DNA of 64,000 bases from Niveispirillum sp943371025 (GCA_943371025.1 CALRTC020000015.1:1-64000), one strand, 5' to 3'. Shown: positions 25,380-35,993, numbered from the stretch's first letter. Translations and numbers: made by a program. The notes: generated by a model from the sequence alone, not told the origin.

Positions 25380-27725
25380 TCATGACAGCCGGGCGCCACT
25401 ACGCCAGCCGGTACTGATCCAGTGGTGGAACGCACTGCGATAATGCCCCATCTGAACCTCCACGGCGGCCGACGCGTTGAGCTTCAGATATTCGGCGCCA
25501 TCGAACCAGGAGCAGGGATTGACGCCGACGGCCTGGCCGAACCGCAGGTAATGCAGGTAGCTCGGCAACTCGCTGCCACCCGGGACATTCGGCCGGCGCG
25601 CCCGGTACCAGGCACTTTCGAAGATGGCGTTGGGGATGCGATCTTCCGCCGAGCCATAGCTGAGAAAATGATCGAAGCCGCAGACGAAGGCGCTGTTCAA
25701 CTCAATGGCCCGATCAATATCCGCGTAGAGACGCCGGTAGAAGGGCTCATCGAAATAGACCGACGGGCTGAACCCATTGGCCCGGCCGACGCGGACGTAG
25801 AAGTCAAACCAGGACTTGAACTCGCCCTTCTGGATCGCGGCGGCGACATTGGGATACATCAGCAGTGCGGACGGCCCGTGGAAATAGGGCGACGGATCAA
25901 GGCCCAGTTCGATCCCCTGGTCCAGGAAATGGGCCATGCCATTGGCGTAGGCTCCGTTCCGGATTGCGGCCGCCACCACCGGATATTGCCGCACATACCA
26001 GTCTTCGCTGAAATAGCGCTCAATCACCGCCTTCTCAGCGGCACCGGTCGCCTTGCCCAGGCCGCTGATCCCGATGCGGGCCAGGGAAGCATGGTGCTCC
26101 AGGCTGTCGATGACCGCCTTCAACACATTGGGGTCCGGGTGCCCCAGCGTGTCGGGATAGTATTTCCAGGGGTTGAAGCGCTGGGGCAGTGGACGGCGAT
26201 AATTGATCTTCACCGCCAGATAGCGGTCATCAACAAGCTTGATGCCATAGCCCTTATATTGTCCACCATCGACGACACCGACCGCCGCGTTGCTGGTGGC
26301 GCCGCGGATAGCATCCTTCAACCCGATCAGGGACGGACGAATGATGGTTTCGGGGAAATATTCCTCGAAATCGACACGGGCGACGTCGACACCCTGAACC
26401 TCGCGCTCGACCCCGATATAGTTGGTGCCGACGCGGAACAGATTGTAATTCTGGTACGGCTCAATGGGGCGGGCCACACGACGCGGCGCCAGCAGGGACC
26501 GCACCTCATTGATCATTTGATCCGCCCAGCGGCGGACAATGCCCAACAGCCCGGCCTTCGTCCCTGCCGGCAGGGCGCCGACATAGTCGGCAAAGGTCCC
26601 CTGGCCAAGCTTGGTCACCTCCACATTGTCGGTGGCCTTCACGGCCTCCCACACCTGCTGGACCTTGGCCAGCTTGTAGAGCGCCTCCACATAATACTGA
26701 TCACCAGCGGCGAATTCGTTCATGTATTCGCGGATATGCTCGGCCGTGACGGCTTCGTAATCCAGGTCGCTGTTCATCCAGATCTGCATCTGGGCGGTCA
26801 GTTCCCACAGCACATGCTCGTTCAGCAGGAACGGCCCCTGCAGATCACGCTCGATCACCTGATGCATGAAATTCTGGGGTACGACGCCCTTGGTGCGGAC
26901 CAGCCAGAACAGGCGGATCAGACCGATGGACCAGGGGAACCGCATGGGCATGCGCAGCACGCGCGAACGCGTCTTCCAGGCGTCATCCTCGGTCCCGCCA
27001 ATGCGGTACTGCAACAGCGGCTGGTTAAGGAAAATGCCCTTACGGCCGCTGAACGCCTCGCAATACATCATGACATGCGAGTAGATGGGCGACTGATCGA
27101 TATAGCTGCGCCAGTCCACCTTCATGAATTGCTCACGATGGTAGATAACGGCGGAGAAGCAGCAGGACAGGTTGATCATGCCCAGCCGGGCGATCATTTC
27201 CCACAGCGGCAGTTCAAGTTCGTCCGGCAGGCAGTCGATCAGGCGTTCGGCCAGCAGCTTGCCTTCCGGGCTGATCAGCGCCGGGTTGATCAGGATGAAA
27301 TTCACCTCGCGGCTATGCAGATAGCCAAGGATGGTCTTCACCGACCAGATTTCGGGAATATCGTCGTCGGAGAAGGTCCAGACATAGGTTCCCCGGCATT
27401 CGGGCATCGCCGTGAAAATATTCTCTTCACCGGAATTGTAATGAACCGGCTGGCGATAGTACCGGATATAGGAATATCGGGCAGTAAATTCAGAGCAGAC
27501 GTCGCCGGTCCCATCCGTCGACTGATTATCCGACACCAGCACTTCGACCTGATCAGAAGAAACGCCAGCGAATTCGATCGCCGCGACCAGATGGTGAAGA
27601 ACATTCTTCAGCAGGAAGGCCCGCTGGAAAGTCGGGACCAGGATGGACAGCTGGATCGGGTTATCCCCCAGATGCGGATTCGCGGACACGGTCGGAATAT
27701 CTGTCAGATCAACATGGGAAGACAT
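25380..27725 (-). CDS. Glycosyltransferase family 2 with five C-terminal FDxxWY-type repeats (paralogue)
   Basis: This 781-residue protein has a GT-A domain (IQLSILVPTFQRAFLLKNVL, SDNQSTDGTGDV, WTFSDDDIPEIWS) and a helical middle. From about 565 on, five degenerate 42-residue units start at YFSEDWYVRQYPVV, YFHGPSALLMYPNV, YFDEPFYRRLYADI, FESAWYRARRPNV and FDGAEYLKLNASA. The layout and the GT domain match 16578-19121. In both, a module EENxxF/A precedes the DDD motif, so the pair probably arose by duplication and then diverged. It comes directly after rfbH and may transfer the CDP-dideoxy sugar, which is inference. Confidence 0.88.
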   Translation of the reverse strand: MSSHVDLTDIPTVSANPHLGDNPIQLSILVPTFQRAFLLKNVLHHLVAAIEFAGVSSDQVEVLVSDNQSTDGTGDVCSEFTARYSYIRYYRQPVHYNSGEENIFTAMPECRGTYVWTFSDDDIPEIWSVKTILGYLHSREVNFILINPALISPEGKLLAERLIDCLPDELELPLWEMIARLGMINLSCCFSAVIYHREQFMKVDWRSYIDQSPIYSHVMMYCEAFSGRKGIFLNQPLLQYRIGGTEDDAWKTRSRVLRMPMRFPWSIGLIRLFWLVRTKGVVPQNFMHQVIERDLQGPFLLNEHVLWELTAQMQIWMNSDLDYEAVTAEHIREYMNEFAAGDQYYVEALYKLAKVQQVWEAVKATDNVEVTKLGQGTFADYVGALPAGTKAGLLGIVRRWADQMINEVRSLLAPRRVARPIEPYQNYNLFRVGTNYIGVEREVQGVDVARVDFEEYFPETIIRPSLIGLKDAIRGATSNAAVGVVDGGQYKGYGIKLVDDRYLAVKINYRRPLPQRFNPWKYYPDTLGHPDPNVLKAVIDSLEHHASLARIGISGLGKATGAAEKAVIERYFSEDWYVRQYPVVAAAIRNGAYANGMAHFLDQGIELGLDPSPYFHGPSALLMYPNVAAAIQKGEFKSWFDFYVRVGRANGFSPSVYFDEPFYRRLYADIDRAIELNSAFVCGFDHFLSYGSAEDRIPNAIFESAWYRARRPNVPGGSELPSYLHYLRFGQAVGVNPCSWFDGAEYLKLNASAAVEVQMGHYRSAFHHWISTGWRSGARLS

Positions 27726-27807
27726 AATCTTGGGTCCGGCTGTCTGCTGTAGACGGGAGCCGTGGCCTGCCTTGCGGGCGCGGCCACAGCCAGTTCAGGA
27801 ATGGGAA

Positions 27808-29157
27808 TCAGCGCCCGCGAAGGAAGCGGCGGATCCGGTCGATCGCAAAATCAAGCGCCGGGGCATCCAGACCGGGATAGAGACCGATCCAGAACGTGTT
27901 GGTCATGACCAGATCGCTGCTGACCAGGTCGCCGACCACACGATAATTGCGATCCTTCATGTAAGGTTGGCGCAACAGATTGCCGCCGAACAGCAGGCGC
28001 GTCGCGACCTTCTCGCTGTTCAGATACTTGACCAGATCATCACGGGCGACGCCCGATTCAGGGCGGACCGTGATCGGGAAGCCGAACCAGGACGGGTCGG
28101 AGTTGGGTGTCGCCTTGGGCAGAATCAGCACATCTTCCATATCCGACAAGCCATCGGTCAGGTGCTGGAAGTTGCGCTTGCGCGCGGCGATGAAATCGAC
28201 CAGCCGATCCATCTGGGCCAAGCCGACGGCCGCCTGCATATCGGTGATCTTCAGATTATAGCCCAGGTGGGAATAGGTGTATTTGTGGTCATAGCCGAAC
28301 GGCAGATCACCCAGCTGCCAGTCGAACCGGCGGCTGCAGGTATTGTCCATGCCGGGTGCGCACCAGCAGTCACGGCCCCAATCGCGCACCGATTCCAGAA
28401 TGCGCTTGAACTTGCTGCGGCTGGTGAAAACGGCCCCGCCCTCGCCCATGGTGATATGGTGCGCGGGATAGAAGCTCAAGGTACCGATATCGCCGAAGGT
28501 GCCGACCAGACGGCCATCATATTGCGCGCCCAGGGCGTCGCAGCAATCCTCAACCACGAACAGGTCATGCTTCTTGGCAACGGCCATGACCGCGCCCAGA
28601 TCGAACGGATTGCCCAGCGTGTGGGCCACGACGATGGCCCGCGTGCGCGGCGTGATGGCGGCTTCCAGAAGGTCGGCGCGGATATTGTAGGTCGGGATGT
28701 CGACATCCAGGAACACCGGCACCAGACCGTTCTGCAAAACCGGATTGACCGTGGTCGGGAAGCCGGTGGCGCAGGTGATGACCTCGTCCCCCGGAACCAG
28801 CGCCTTGTCCTTCAGCAGGGGAGAGGTCAGGGCCGTCACGGCCAGCAGGTTCGCCGACGAGCCGGAATTGCAGGTCAGGGCATGGAAGGTGCCGATGAAG
28901 GCAGCGAGGCGCTTTTCGAACGCATCATTGAAACGACCCGTGGTGAGCCAGAAATCCAGGGCGCTGTCGACCAGCAGCTTCATTTCCGGGGCGCCATAGA
29001 CCTTGCCCGACACGGGCACGGGCGAGGTGCCGGCCACGAAGGATTTGGGCGCATGGGCCACCGCCGCATAGCGCTCGACGAGGCCGAGGATCTGCTGACG
29101 CAGCTCCTCGGCGCTTTCCGGGGCGGGCGGTGCGGCGTTCGACATGCTCTCGCTCAT
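27808..29157 (-). CDS. rfbH: CDP-4-keto-6-deoxy-D-glucose 3-dehydrase (E1)
   Basis: This 449-residue PMP-dependent enzyme of the aminotransferase fold has a histidine replacing the PLP lysine in SFYPAHHITMGEGGAVF, the signature of E1 dehydrases. Cysteines in the CWCAPGMDNTC region fit the [2Fe-2S] cluster. It removes the C3 hydroxyl of CDP-4-keto-6-deoxyglucose, giving the 3,6-dideoxy-4-keto sugar with help from a reductase (E3), which is not encoded in this window. ATG 29157 follows GGAG at six bases. It comes 17 bases after rfbG. Confidence 0.95.
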   Translation of the reverse strand: MSESMSNAAPPAPESAEELRQQILGLVERYAAVAHAPKSFVAGTSPVPVSGKVYGAPEMKLLVDSALDFWLTTGRFNDAFEKRLAAFIGTFHALTCNSGSSANLLAVTALTSPLLKDKALVPGDEVITCATGFPTTVNPVLQNGLVPVFLDVDIPTYNIRADLLEAAITPRTRAIVVAHTLGNPFDLGAVMAVAKKHDLFVVEDCCDALGAQYDGRLVGTFGDIGTLSFYPAHHITMGEGGAVFTSRSKFKRILESVRDWGRDCWCAPGMDNTCSRRFDWQLGDLPFGYDHKYTYSHLGYNLKITDMQAAVGLAQMDRLVDFIAARKRNFQHLTDGLSDMEDVLILPKATPNSDPSWFGFPITVRPESGVARDDLVKYLNSEKVATRLLFGGNLLRQPYMKDRNYRVVGDLVSSDLVMTNTFWIGLYPGLDAPALDFAIDRIRRFLRGR

Positions 29158-29174
29158 TCCAGACTCCAATAAAC

Positions 29175-30260
29175 TCAAACCGAGAAACGCAGAGATAGCG
29201 CGTTCTCGTATTCGTCAATCTGCTGGTTGGTGACCTGCCACATGTCGCCGCCGGCGCTGAACGCCTTGTACCAGTCGACAGTGCGGGCCAGCGTCTTTTC
29301 CAGATCCCAGGTCGGCGACCAGCCCAGCCTGACCCGGGCCTTGGTGGAATCCAGCTTCAACAGACCGGCCTCATGTGGCTTCTGCCCATCCCCGGCCACG
29401 GTCAGCGCCTCGGGTGCCCCCCACAGCGCGCAGAGGCGGGAGGCGACCGTCAGCACCGGCTGGGCGCTGGCGTCATCAGGACCGAAATTCCACCCTTCCC
29501 ACGGCTGCTCCCCACCTTCGATCAGACGGCGGGCCACCAGCAGATAGCCGGACAGAGGCTCCAGCACATGCTGCCACGGGCGCACGGCACCGGGATTGCG
29601 GATGACGACCTTTTCCCCGGCCATCAGGCCACGCATGAGGTCCACAGCCAGACGATGGGGGGCCCAGTCGCCACCCCCGATAACATTGCCGGCCCGGGCA
29701 GAGGCAACCGCCCCCAGACCTGCGCCGGGATAGAAGAACGATCGGCCGAAGGCGGCCGCCACCAGTTCGGCCGCCCCCTTGCTGGAGCTGTAGGGATCGT
29801 GACCACCCATCGCGTCATGTTCGCGATAGGCCCAGATCTGTTCCCGATTCTCGTAGCATTTATCGCTGGTGACGATGACCGTCGCCTGCACGCCGCCGAC
29901 CCGCCGCACCGCTTCCAGCAGATTGGCCGTCCCCATCACGTTGGTCGCATAGGTGTCGACCGGATCGCGATAGGAATCCAGCACGATGGGCTGTGCCGCC
30001 AGATGGAACACGATTTCCGGCCGGAAATCACGGATGGCAGCTTCCAGCGCCGGCAGATCGCGGACATCACCAACGACATGCCGATCCAGCGCGCGACCGA
30101 CATCCGCCACCGTGAACAGCCCCGGCTCCGTCGGCTGCGGCAGGGAATAGCCGGCAACAACCGCGCCCAGCTGCTTCAGCCAAAGAGAGAGCCAACCGCC
30201 CTTGAAACCCGTGTGCCCTGTGACCAGAACCCGCCGCCCGCCCCAGAAAGCCACACTCAT
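29175..30260 (-). CDS. rfbG: CDP-glucose 4,6-dehydratase
   Basis: This 361-residue extended SDR has VLVTGHTGFKGGWLSLWL as cofactor loop, VIVTSDKCYENRE with the catalytic TSDK, and DPYSSSKGAAEL with YxxxK. The long insert YENREQIWAYREHDAMGG distinguishes CDP-glucose dehydratases from dTDP types. It produces CDP-4-keto-6-deoxyglucose. The ATG at 30260-30258 overlaps the stop of rfbF (ATGA), so the two are translationally coupled. Confidence 0.95.
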   Translation of the reverse strand: MSVAFWGGRRVLVTGHTGFKGGWLSLWLKQLGAVVAGYSLPQPTEPGLFTVADVGRALDRHVVGDVRDLPALEAAIRDFRPEIVFHLAAQPIVLDSYRDPVDTYATNVMGTANLLEAVRRVGGVQATVIVTSDKCYENREQIWAYREHDAMGGHDPYSSSKGAAELVAAAFGRSFFYPGAGLGAVASARAGNVIGGGDWAPHRLAVDLMRGLMAGEKVVIRNPGAVRPWQHVLEPLSGYLLVARRLIEGGEQPWEGWNFGPDDASAQPVLTVASRLCALWGAPEALTVAGDGQKPHEAGLLKLDSTKARVRLGWSPTWDLEKTLARTVDWYKAFSAGGDMWQVTNQQIDEYENALSLRFSV

Positions 30261-31027
30261 TTCCAGACCTTCCACGGCGCCTGCTTGCTGTCCCAAAGGC
30301 CGTCGAGATATTTGCGGTCGCGCAACGTGTCCATCGGCTGCCAGAAGCCATTGTGCGGATAGGCGGCCAGCTGACCGTCGCGCACCAGACCTTCCATGGG
30401 CTCCCGCTCCCAGATGGTGCTGTCGCCGTCGATATAGTCGATCACCTTGGGCGACAGGACGAAGAAGCCGCCGTTGATCATGCCGCCTTCCGACACCGGT
30501 TTCTCCTCGAACCGACGAACAATGCCCTCTTCAACCTCCAGCGCGCCGAACCGGGCCGTAGGCCGCACGGCGGTCACGGTGGCCAGACGGCCATGCTGCT
30601 GATGGAAGTTGATAAGGGCGTTGAGATCGATATCCGCGACACCATCGCCATAGGTCAGGCAGAATGACTCGTCCTGATCCAGATAGGGCTTCACCCGTTT
30701 CAGGCGCCCGCCCGTCATCGTCTCCGCCCCGGTTTCCACAAGGGTAACGCGCCAGGGCTCCGCCGCCGACTGATGGATCGTCATGCCCTTGCCGATTTCA
30801 ATGGTGACGTCGGCAAGGTGTAAGTTGTAATGGAAGAAATATTCCTTAATCTGGTACCCCTTGTATCCCAAACAAATAATGAAGTCATTAATACCAAACG
30901 AAGAATATATCTTCATAATGTGCCAAATAATAGGCCTGCCGCCAATCTCCACCATTGGCTTTGGGCGAAACTCTGTTTCCTCTCCCAAGCGGGTCCCCAA
31001 CCCACCAGCGAGAATGACAGCCTTCAT
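30257..31027 (-). CDS. rfbF: Glucose-1-phosphate cytidylyltransferase
   Basis: This 256-residue nucleotidyltransferase has MKAVILAGGLGTRLGEETE at the N-terminus, RPKPMVEIGGRPIIWHIMK, and LTYGDGVADID with the metal-binding aspartate. These match CTP:glucose-1-phosphate cytidylyltransferases. It makes CDP-glucose and starts the CDP-dideoxyhexose branch followed by rfbG and rfbH. ATG 31027 is the family start; the upstream frame of four residues is not needed. The 226-base gap upstream (31028-31253) is AT-rich and probably contains a promoter, so rfbFGH may have its own transcription start. Confidence 0.95.
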   Translation of the reverse strand: MKAVILAGGLGTRLGEETEFRPKPMVEIGGRPIIWHIMKIYSSFGINDFIICLGYKGYQIKEYFFHYNLHLADVTIEIGKGMTIHQSAAEPWRVTLVETGAETMTGGRLKRVKPYLDQDESFCLTYGDGVADIDLNALINFHQQHGRLATVTAVRPTARFGALEVEEGIVRRFEEKPVSEGGMINGGFFVLSPKVIDYIDGDSTIWEREPMEGLVRDGQLAAYPHNGFWQPMDTLRDRKYLDGLWDSKQAPWKVWK

Positions 31028-31253
31028 CCCGGATACCATACTGCCCCCACCAACGTTTTATTAAACGGATCGCCCGCAGCCCGGCCGCAGACTAATTGAC
31101 TATGCTGCGTTAACTGATCATAAACACCGCCCAACAATCAAGAGCATTTATCTTAAAGAATGCCGAAGCGAAAACAAGTTTCGGCGTCGCAGCAGAATAG
31201 AACTGTCAAGAAACAATCACATCCCGCCGGTCATCCCTGGCGCAGAACCCTTG

Positions 31254-34200
31254 TCAGGCTGGCATCATCCCTGCGATACGGGCGATATCTGGGTGCCCGG
31301 GCTCCAGTGCCGTCGCCCTCTGCAGCCAATGACGGCACCGATTCCACTCGCCCCGCAGCGCTTCAATGTTGGCCGCATCTATATGCCACTGGACGACACG
31401 CGGATTGATACTGAGCGCCGCCTCATAAAGCTTGGCGATCGCGTCCAGATTACGGGGCTGCCGTCGCATCATGGTACCCGCCAGACCCGTATAGGCTGCG
31501 GGCATATCCGGGAAGTCCCGTATCGCCTCGTTAAACACGTCGACCGCCTCATCGAAGCGAGCGGCATCAAGCAGCATCAGGCCCAGATGGACGCGATGTC
31601 CGCCAATGGCCGGGGCGCATTGGCAGGCCTTGCGCACGCTTTCGATGGCTGCCTCCCTGTCACCGTTGGCCCACAGCGCCTTGCCAAGGAAGCTGTGCGA
31701 CAAATGGAAGGACGGCTTCATCTCGATCGCCTTACGCAGGAAGCGGATGGCGCGTCCATAGGATTTTGACGTCAGGTAGAATTCACCGATCGCGTGGAAA
31801 TAATTGTTCGTCGTGCGTGACCGCTCGCGATAAAGGCGCTGGATATCCTTGATCGCATCCGCCTGACCCGGAGTGATCACCGCCTCGATCAGGGGGCGCA
31901 GCAGCTTGAGATCGTTCAGTGTGTGCAGGACACCGTGCCCGGCGACGGGGAAGGCGATGTTTCGGATATTCTCATATCCGGCCAGCATGGCGACATGCTG
32001 ACGATCCTCGCGATGCAGGCTGTCAAAGATGACATAGATTTCCGCATCGGAAAAAAGACCGTCACGCGCGTCGGCCCGGACATAACTGACCCGCTTGCCG
32101 ATATCCTGCCAGCGGACGTCGAAATGTCCCACCAAACGGGGATCAATGGAAATCTGCGGACAGCCCGACAGGACAATGCGGGCGTTCAGCTCGCGCGCGA
32201 ACGCCAGTGCAGCGAACCCGCCCATCGACGATCCGTAGACGATGGGCCGGACACCGGCCGCTTCCAGAACCTCCCGACAGACGGCCAGTGCCTCCCAGAT
32301 CTCCTCATGCTGATACCACTCGTTCAGCTTGGGGACGATATAAAGGGCCCGACACTGCCGACCCGTCAGATATTTCAGGCCGAAGGGCTCGGGCGTCTGA
32401 AAGGAACTGAAGGTGACCCAGTATTCCGACGACGTATCACAGATATCGTGGATCAGGACGGTCAGGAACTTTCCGTCATAAAGGGTCCGGGGGGCGGGAA
32501 TCGGCGATGGCAGTTCCACGCTTGCGGGCGTGATTTCTTTCGGCTTCCCCGCCGGCCCCTTGTCTTCGTCGTGGCCGGAGCCGGAGCCGGGGTTGCTGCC
32601 TGTAACTGGGTCGATCTGCAACTCATGCAACTGGATACCAAGGATGGTCTGGTTATCCGCCAGCCCCAGATCGGCCAGCGAACAGGCATCCGGCACATCC
32701 AGGATCAGATTCAGCATCCCGCCGACCAGCAGGTTGCCGGGCAGCGTCACCTCATGCCAGCCAAGCCCTGTGACGGTCCATTCCGCCCATTGCTGGCCAC
32801 CTGCGCCGAGTCGCACTTTCTGGGCATCAAGCTTGCCGGCGGCCTTCAAGGGCGCAACCCGCATCCGGACCTTCAATGCCGAAAGATCATCGACCGGCAC
32901 CAGCGGCAGACGCAGACTGGATTGCTTGCCATTTGTCCAGGTGAACATCGCTTCCGGTCGCTTCCAGCCGCGGTCCAGCCAGCTTTCCACGCCTTCACCA
33001 GCCCGGAAGGGCACAGACACGCCCCAGGGCAGCGGCGAGACCGGCCGATAGCTCAATTCGTGAAGCTGCACACCAAGCAAGGTCGGGTCCGGCGCCACGC
33101 CGACGCTGTCCAGAGACCGGGCGTCGGGCAGCAGAATCTGGCAATTCAACATCCCCCCTTCGCTGAGGCTGGAAGAGTGAACGCCGAATCCATACCAGCG
33201 GTTGCCATCCACCATCAGATCGGCGACGCGGCTGTCCGCCACATCCACGCTGATACGCTGGGGATAGACCTGTCCGTTGGCGGTCAGCGGGATCATCCGC
33301 ATCTCCACCAGCAGATGGGTCGGGGTCAGCGGCACCTCGACCGGCAGATGTAGAGTCGCCTTCTGGGCCGCCGTCCAGGTGAAGAATTTCTCCGGCGGCT
33401 TCCATCCCGGCCCGAACCAGGATTCCACGTCCGCCCCGGCGCGCGTCGGTTGCGCGATGCCGGGCAGCAGGCGCACCACCGGCTTGCAGACGATTTGATG
33501 AAGCTGAACGCCCAGAAGGGTGACATCGGGGCTGATGCCGAGGTCATGCAGAGAGATCGCATCCGGCAAGTCGAGATCAAGCGCCAGGACGCCGCTGATG
33601 ACCAGGGCATTGGGCACCACGACCGTATACCAGCCGGGCCGCGACACCTCCCAATGCGCCAGCAACCGCCCACCGCCGCTGACACCGATACGCTGCGTCT
33701 GCACGGCCCCTTTGGCGCTCAACGGGACAAGATTGAAGCGCAACTCAACATCGCGCCCATCCAGTTCACCGCCAAGCGGCAGCTGCAGCCCTGCCGAACG
33801 CGCGGCCGTCCAGGCGAAGTTGGCTTCAGGCTGCTTCCATCCATGGGAAAGCCAAAGCTCTATCGATTCAGAAGAACGGATCGGCTGGCTCACCCCAAAC
33901 GCCAAGCTGGCCACCCGGTCCCACATCAGGGTGCGGAACTGCAGCCCGAGTTCGTTTCTGTCGTTCTCACCGAACCTGAACGGCATCATGGCGTCTGGTA
34001 TCTCAATCCAAATCCTGACAACGCCGTCGCGCAGGTGATCTTTAGGGATGACGACTTTTATTTGACAGAATCGGGAGACGATTCCATCAAATACTCGCTC
34101 CCCGGCAGAGAACATGCGTACGCGCTGCTTTTCGACCCAACCCGGGAACAGGAAGGGGGCCATCCCGAAAATAACGCATATCGGTCCAATGTCCAAGTCT

Positions 34201-35993
34201 ACCGAAAACTGCATTAAAACATTCTTGCCATCAGACCAGATGAAATCCTCCCCGGGCTCACGAAACCGGAAGCCGATAGGAATAAGTGCGCTTCGTTGAG
34301 AAATTTCACACACATTTAACTCGACGCCCGCTGGCAAAACGGGAGTCTGGGGCGGAACCAACTGCCCATCAGGCATAATCTCGCCAATAAATTTCCAGGC
34401 ATCGATGCGAGCCGAGGGGCCCCGCACCTCGTAGGCAAGTAACGGGAACAAGGCACCGTCCCCGGACAGGTCCCCATAGTGGAAAAACGGCCTGGTTCTC
34501 TCGGCCTGATCGAGGGCGAACAGCGACGGTCCTTCAATCAGGCCCATATCCGCCAGAACCGTGTTCTTCACGTCCAGAAGGCTGGCCTGACAATCGCTGG
34601 TGGTCATGGCGGAGCGTGCCGGACCCAAGGGCTTCAGCAGCAGCAGGGCGGCAGCGGCAGCCTGAAGCCGGGAGCAGGAGACCGGGATATCGGCGGCAGA
34701 ATAGGTCGCCGATATCTCCTGTCCCTGCATACCCGCGCCATGGTCGCCCATGACGGCGATCATGGCATTGTCCATCACCCCCTGGGCGCGCAGCAGGTCG
34801 AGATAGGCGATCACGGCTCTCAGGACGCCCGTGGCCTGACGCTTATAATTTTCCCGCGAAATGGGCATGATGTGACTGTTGAGATTCTCATCATGCGTGA
34901 GGGGAATATGCACCCCTTCCAAATGCAGGAAGTGGAAGCAAGGCTGGTCGACCAATTCGACGCGCCCCTTGCCGGCAAGCAGTGCCAGAGACCTGTTCCC
35001 CTTAAGTTGCATCAGATGGGAAATGTGGTTGTCATGGAACCAGCGGCGGAACGGATCTGGACAAGCGGAGAACAGGACAATCGGCAGCAGGCTGCGAATA
35101 TCCTCAAGGGCACCGAGGACGGACTGCCGGATGACCTTGTCACCCAGCAGAAAGGCCAGTTCATGGTTCAACGGCTGCAACGACACCTCAAAGCCATGGC
35201 CCGCCAGGATGTCGTGAATGAACTTCCCGTTGCGTGACTGGCTTTCAAGATGTTCGAGAAAACGCCCCTCGTTCCGAAAAGCGTCGCCCGTGAGGATGGA
35301 GGGAATGCTGGGCGTTGTCTTGGCAAAGGCCGACATCGTGTCGGCAAAGAATGTGAAGCCGGCCAATCCGTCGCGGACCCACGCATGCTCCCGGCTCAGT
35401 TCAGCGAATATGTCGGACTGGAAGGAGTCGACAATGATCATGATCACGTTGCGATGGCGCGAGAAGCGCAACGGATGGGCCGGTAGCAGATGATAGGACG
35501 GACGGGTCAGGTTCTGGCGCGCAATGGCCGGTATGCGCCGCATGCCAAACAGCAAATCCGCCAGACTGATCAAGACGATCGCGCCAAGAAGCGGGGCCGT
35601 CCCGCCCAGTCCCCAGACGCTGGCCCCGACCAGAATGGCGGCAATGACGGGCGCGGTCGCCACTTCCTTCAGCCACCCAAACGGGGAAAGTTCCGGCCAT
35701 TTGAAACGGTATCCCTCGATCGCCCCATGACGCCAGGGCAGGAAGGAACGCTGCACCCAACTGGTGGTCGCGACCGCGACAATCAGCCATTCCGCCCATG
35801 GACCGCCAAGCTTGATCGCAAAACCGACTGGCACTGCAATTGTTGCACAAATAATCAGCAGGAACGCGAAAATGGCCGCGAGGCTCGACGATCTAGTGGA
35901 AATATTATTGACATAAGAAATCAGTATTGGGATCATAATCCCAACAACAAGGGATGCTAAAGCCGTTAACATATTTACATAGAAGGCATTCAT
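31254..35993 (-). CDS. Giant membrane fusion: sulfatase/phosphoglycerol-transferase domain, three beta modules, serine hydrolase, TPR
   Basis: The product has 1579 residues. 1-150: four or five membrane segments. About 180-500: alkaline-phosphatase-superfamily (LTA-synthase-like) domain with NVIMIIVDSFQSD (D189), the TTPSIPSIL nucleophile region (T226/T227) and AVMGDHGAGM at 414. About 710-838, 850-988 and 1000-1130: three related modules, each with xGWKxPExxFxWT and closing LLGVQLHEL. A Gly/Ser/charged linker follows near 1131-1155. About 1170-1370: alpha/beta hydrolase with VYGSSMGGFAALAFA (S1256) and a late AGHGVLHTL. About 1385-1579: TPR helices. ATG 35993 is chosen because the frame up to 36110 uses codons unlike the gene and would precede the first membrane helix. 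Presumably it modifies a glycan with a charged group and processes it. Confidence 0.85.
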   Translation of the reverse strand: MNAFYVNMLTALASLVVGIMIPILISYVNNISTRSSSLAAIFAFLLIICATIAVPVGFAIKLGGPWAEWLIVAVATTSWVQRSFLPWRHGAIEGYRFKWPELSPFGWLKEVATAPVIAAILVGASVWGLGGTAPLLGAIVLISLADLLFGMRRIPAIARQNLTRPSYHLLPAHPLRFSRHRNVIMIIVDSFQSDIFAELSREHAWVRDGLAGFTFFADTMSAFAKTTPSIPSILTGDAFRNEGRFLEHLESQSRNGKFIHDILAGHGFEVSLQPLNHELAFLLGDKVIRQSVLGALEDIRSLLPIVLFSACPDPFRRWFHDNHISHLMQLKGNRSLALLAGKGRVELVDQPCFHFLHLEGVHIPLTHDENLNSHIMPISRENYKRQATGVLRAVIAYLDLLRAQGVMDNAMIAVMGDHGAGMQGQEISATYSAADIPVSCSRLQAAAAALLLLKPLGPARSAMTTSDCQASLLDVKNTVLADMGLIEGPSLFALDQAERTRPFFHYGDLSGDGALFPLLAYEVRGPSARIDAWKFIGEIMPDGQLVPPQTPVLPAGVELNVCEISQRSALIPIGFRFREPGEDFIWSDGKNVLMQFSVDLDIGPICVIFGMAPFLFPGWVEKQRVRMFSAGERVFDGIVSRFCQIKVVIPKDHLRDGVVRIWIEIPDAMMPFRFGENDRNELGLQFRTLMWDRVASLAFGVSQPIRSSESIELWLSHGWKQPEANFAWTAARSAGLQLPLGGELDGRDVELRFNLVPLSAKGAVQTQRIGVSGGGRLLAHWEVSRPGWYTVVVPNALVISGVLALDLDLPDAISLHDLGISPDVTLLGVQLHQIVCKPVVRLLPGIAQPTRAGADVESWFGPGWKPPEKFFTWTAAQKATLHLPVEVPLTPTHLLVEMRMIPLTANGQVYPQRISVDVADSRVADLMVDGNRWYGFGVHSSSLSEGGMLNCQILLPDARSLDSVGVAPDPTLLGVQLHELSYRPVSPLPWGVSVPFRAGEGVESWLDRGWKRPEAMFTWTNGKQSSLRLPLVPVDDLSALKVRMRVAPLKAAGKLDAQKVRLGAGGQQWAEWTVTGLGWHEVTLPGNLLVGGMLNLILDVPDACSLADLGLADNQTILGIQLHELQIDPVTGSNPGSGSGHDEDKGPAGKPKEITPASVELPSPIPAPRTLYDGKFLTVLIHDICDTSSEYWVTFSSFQTPEPFGLKYLTGRQCRALYIVPKLNEWYQHEEIWEALAVCREVLEAAGVRPIVYGSSMGGFAALAFARELNARIVLSGCPQISIDPRLVGHFDVRWQDIGKRVSYVRADARDGLFSDAEIYVIFDSLHREDRQHVAMLAGYENIRNIAFPVAGHGVLHTLNDLKLLRPLIEAVITPGQADAIKDIQRLYRERSRTTNNYFHAIGEFYLTSKSYGRAIRFLRKAIEMKPSFHLSHSFLGKALWANGDREAAIESVRKACQCAPAIGGHRVHLGLMLLDAARFDEAVDVFNEAIRDFPDMPAAYTGLAGTMMRRQPRNLDAIAKLYEAALSINPRVVQWHIDAANIEALRGEWNRCRHWLQRATALEPGHPDIARIAGMMPA

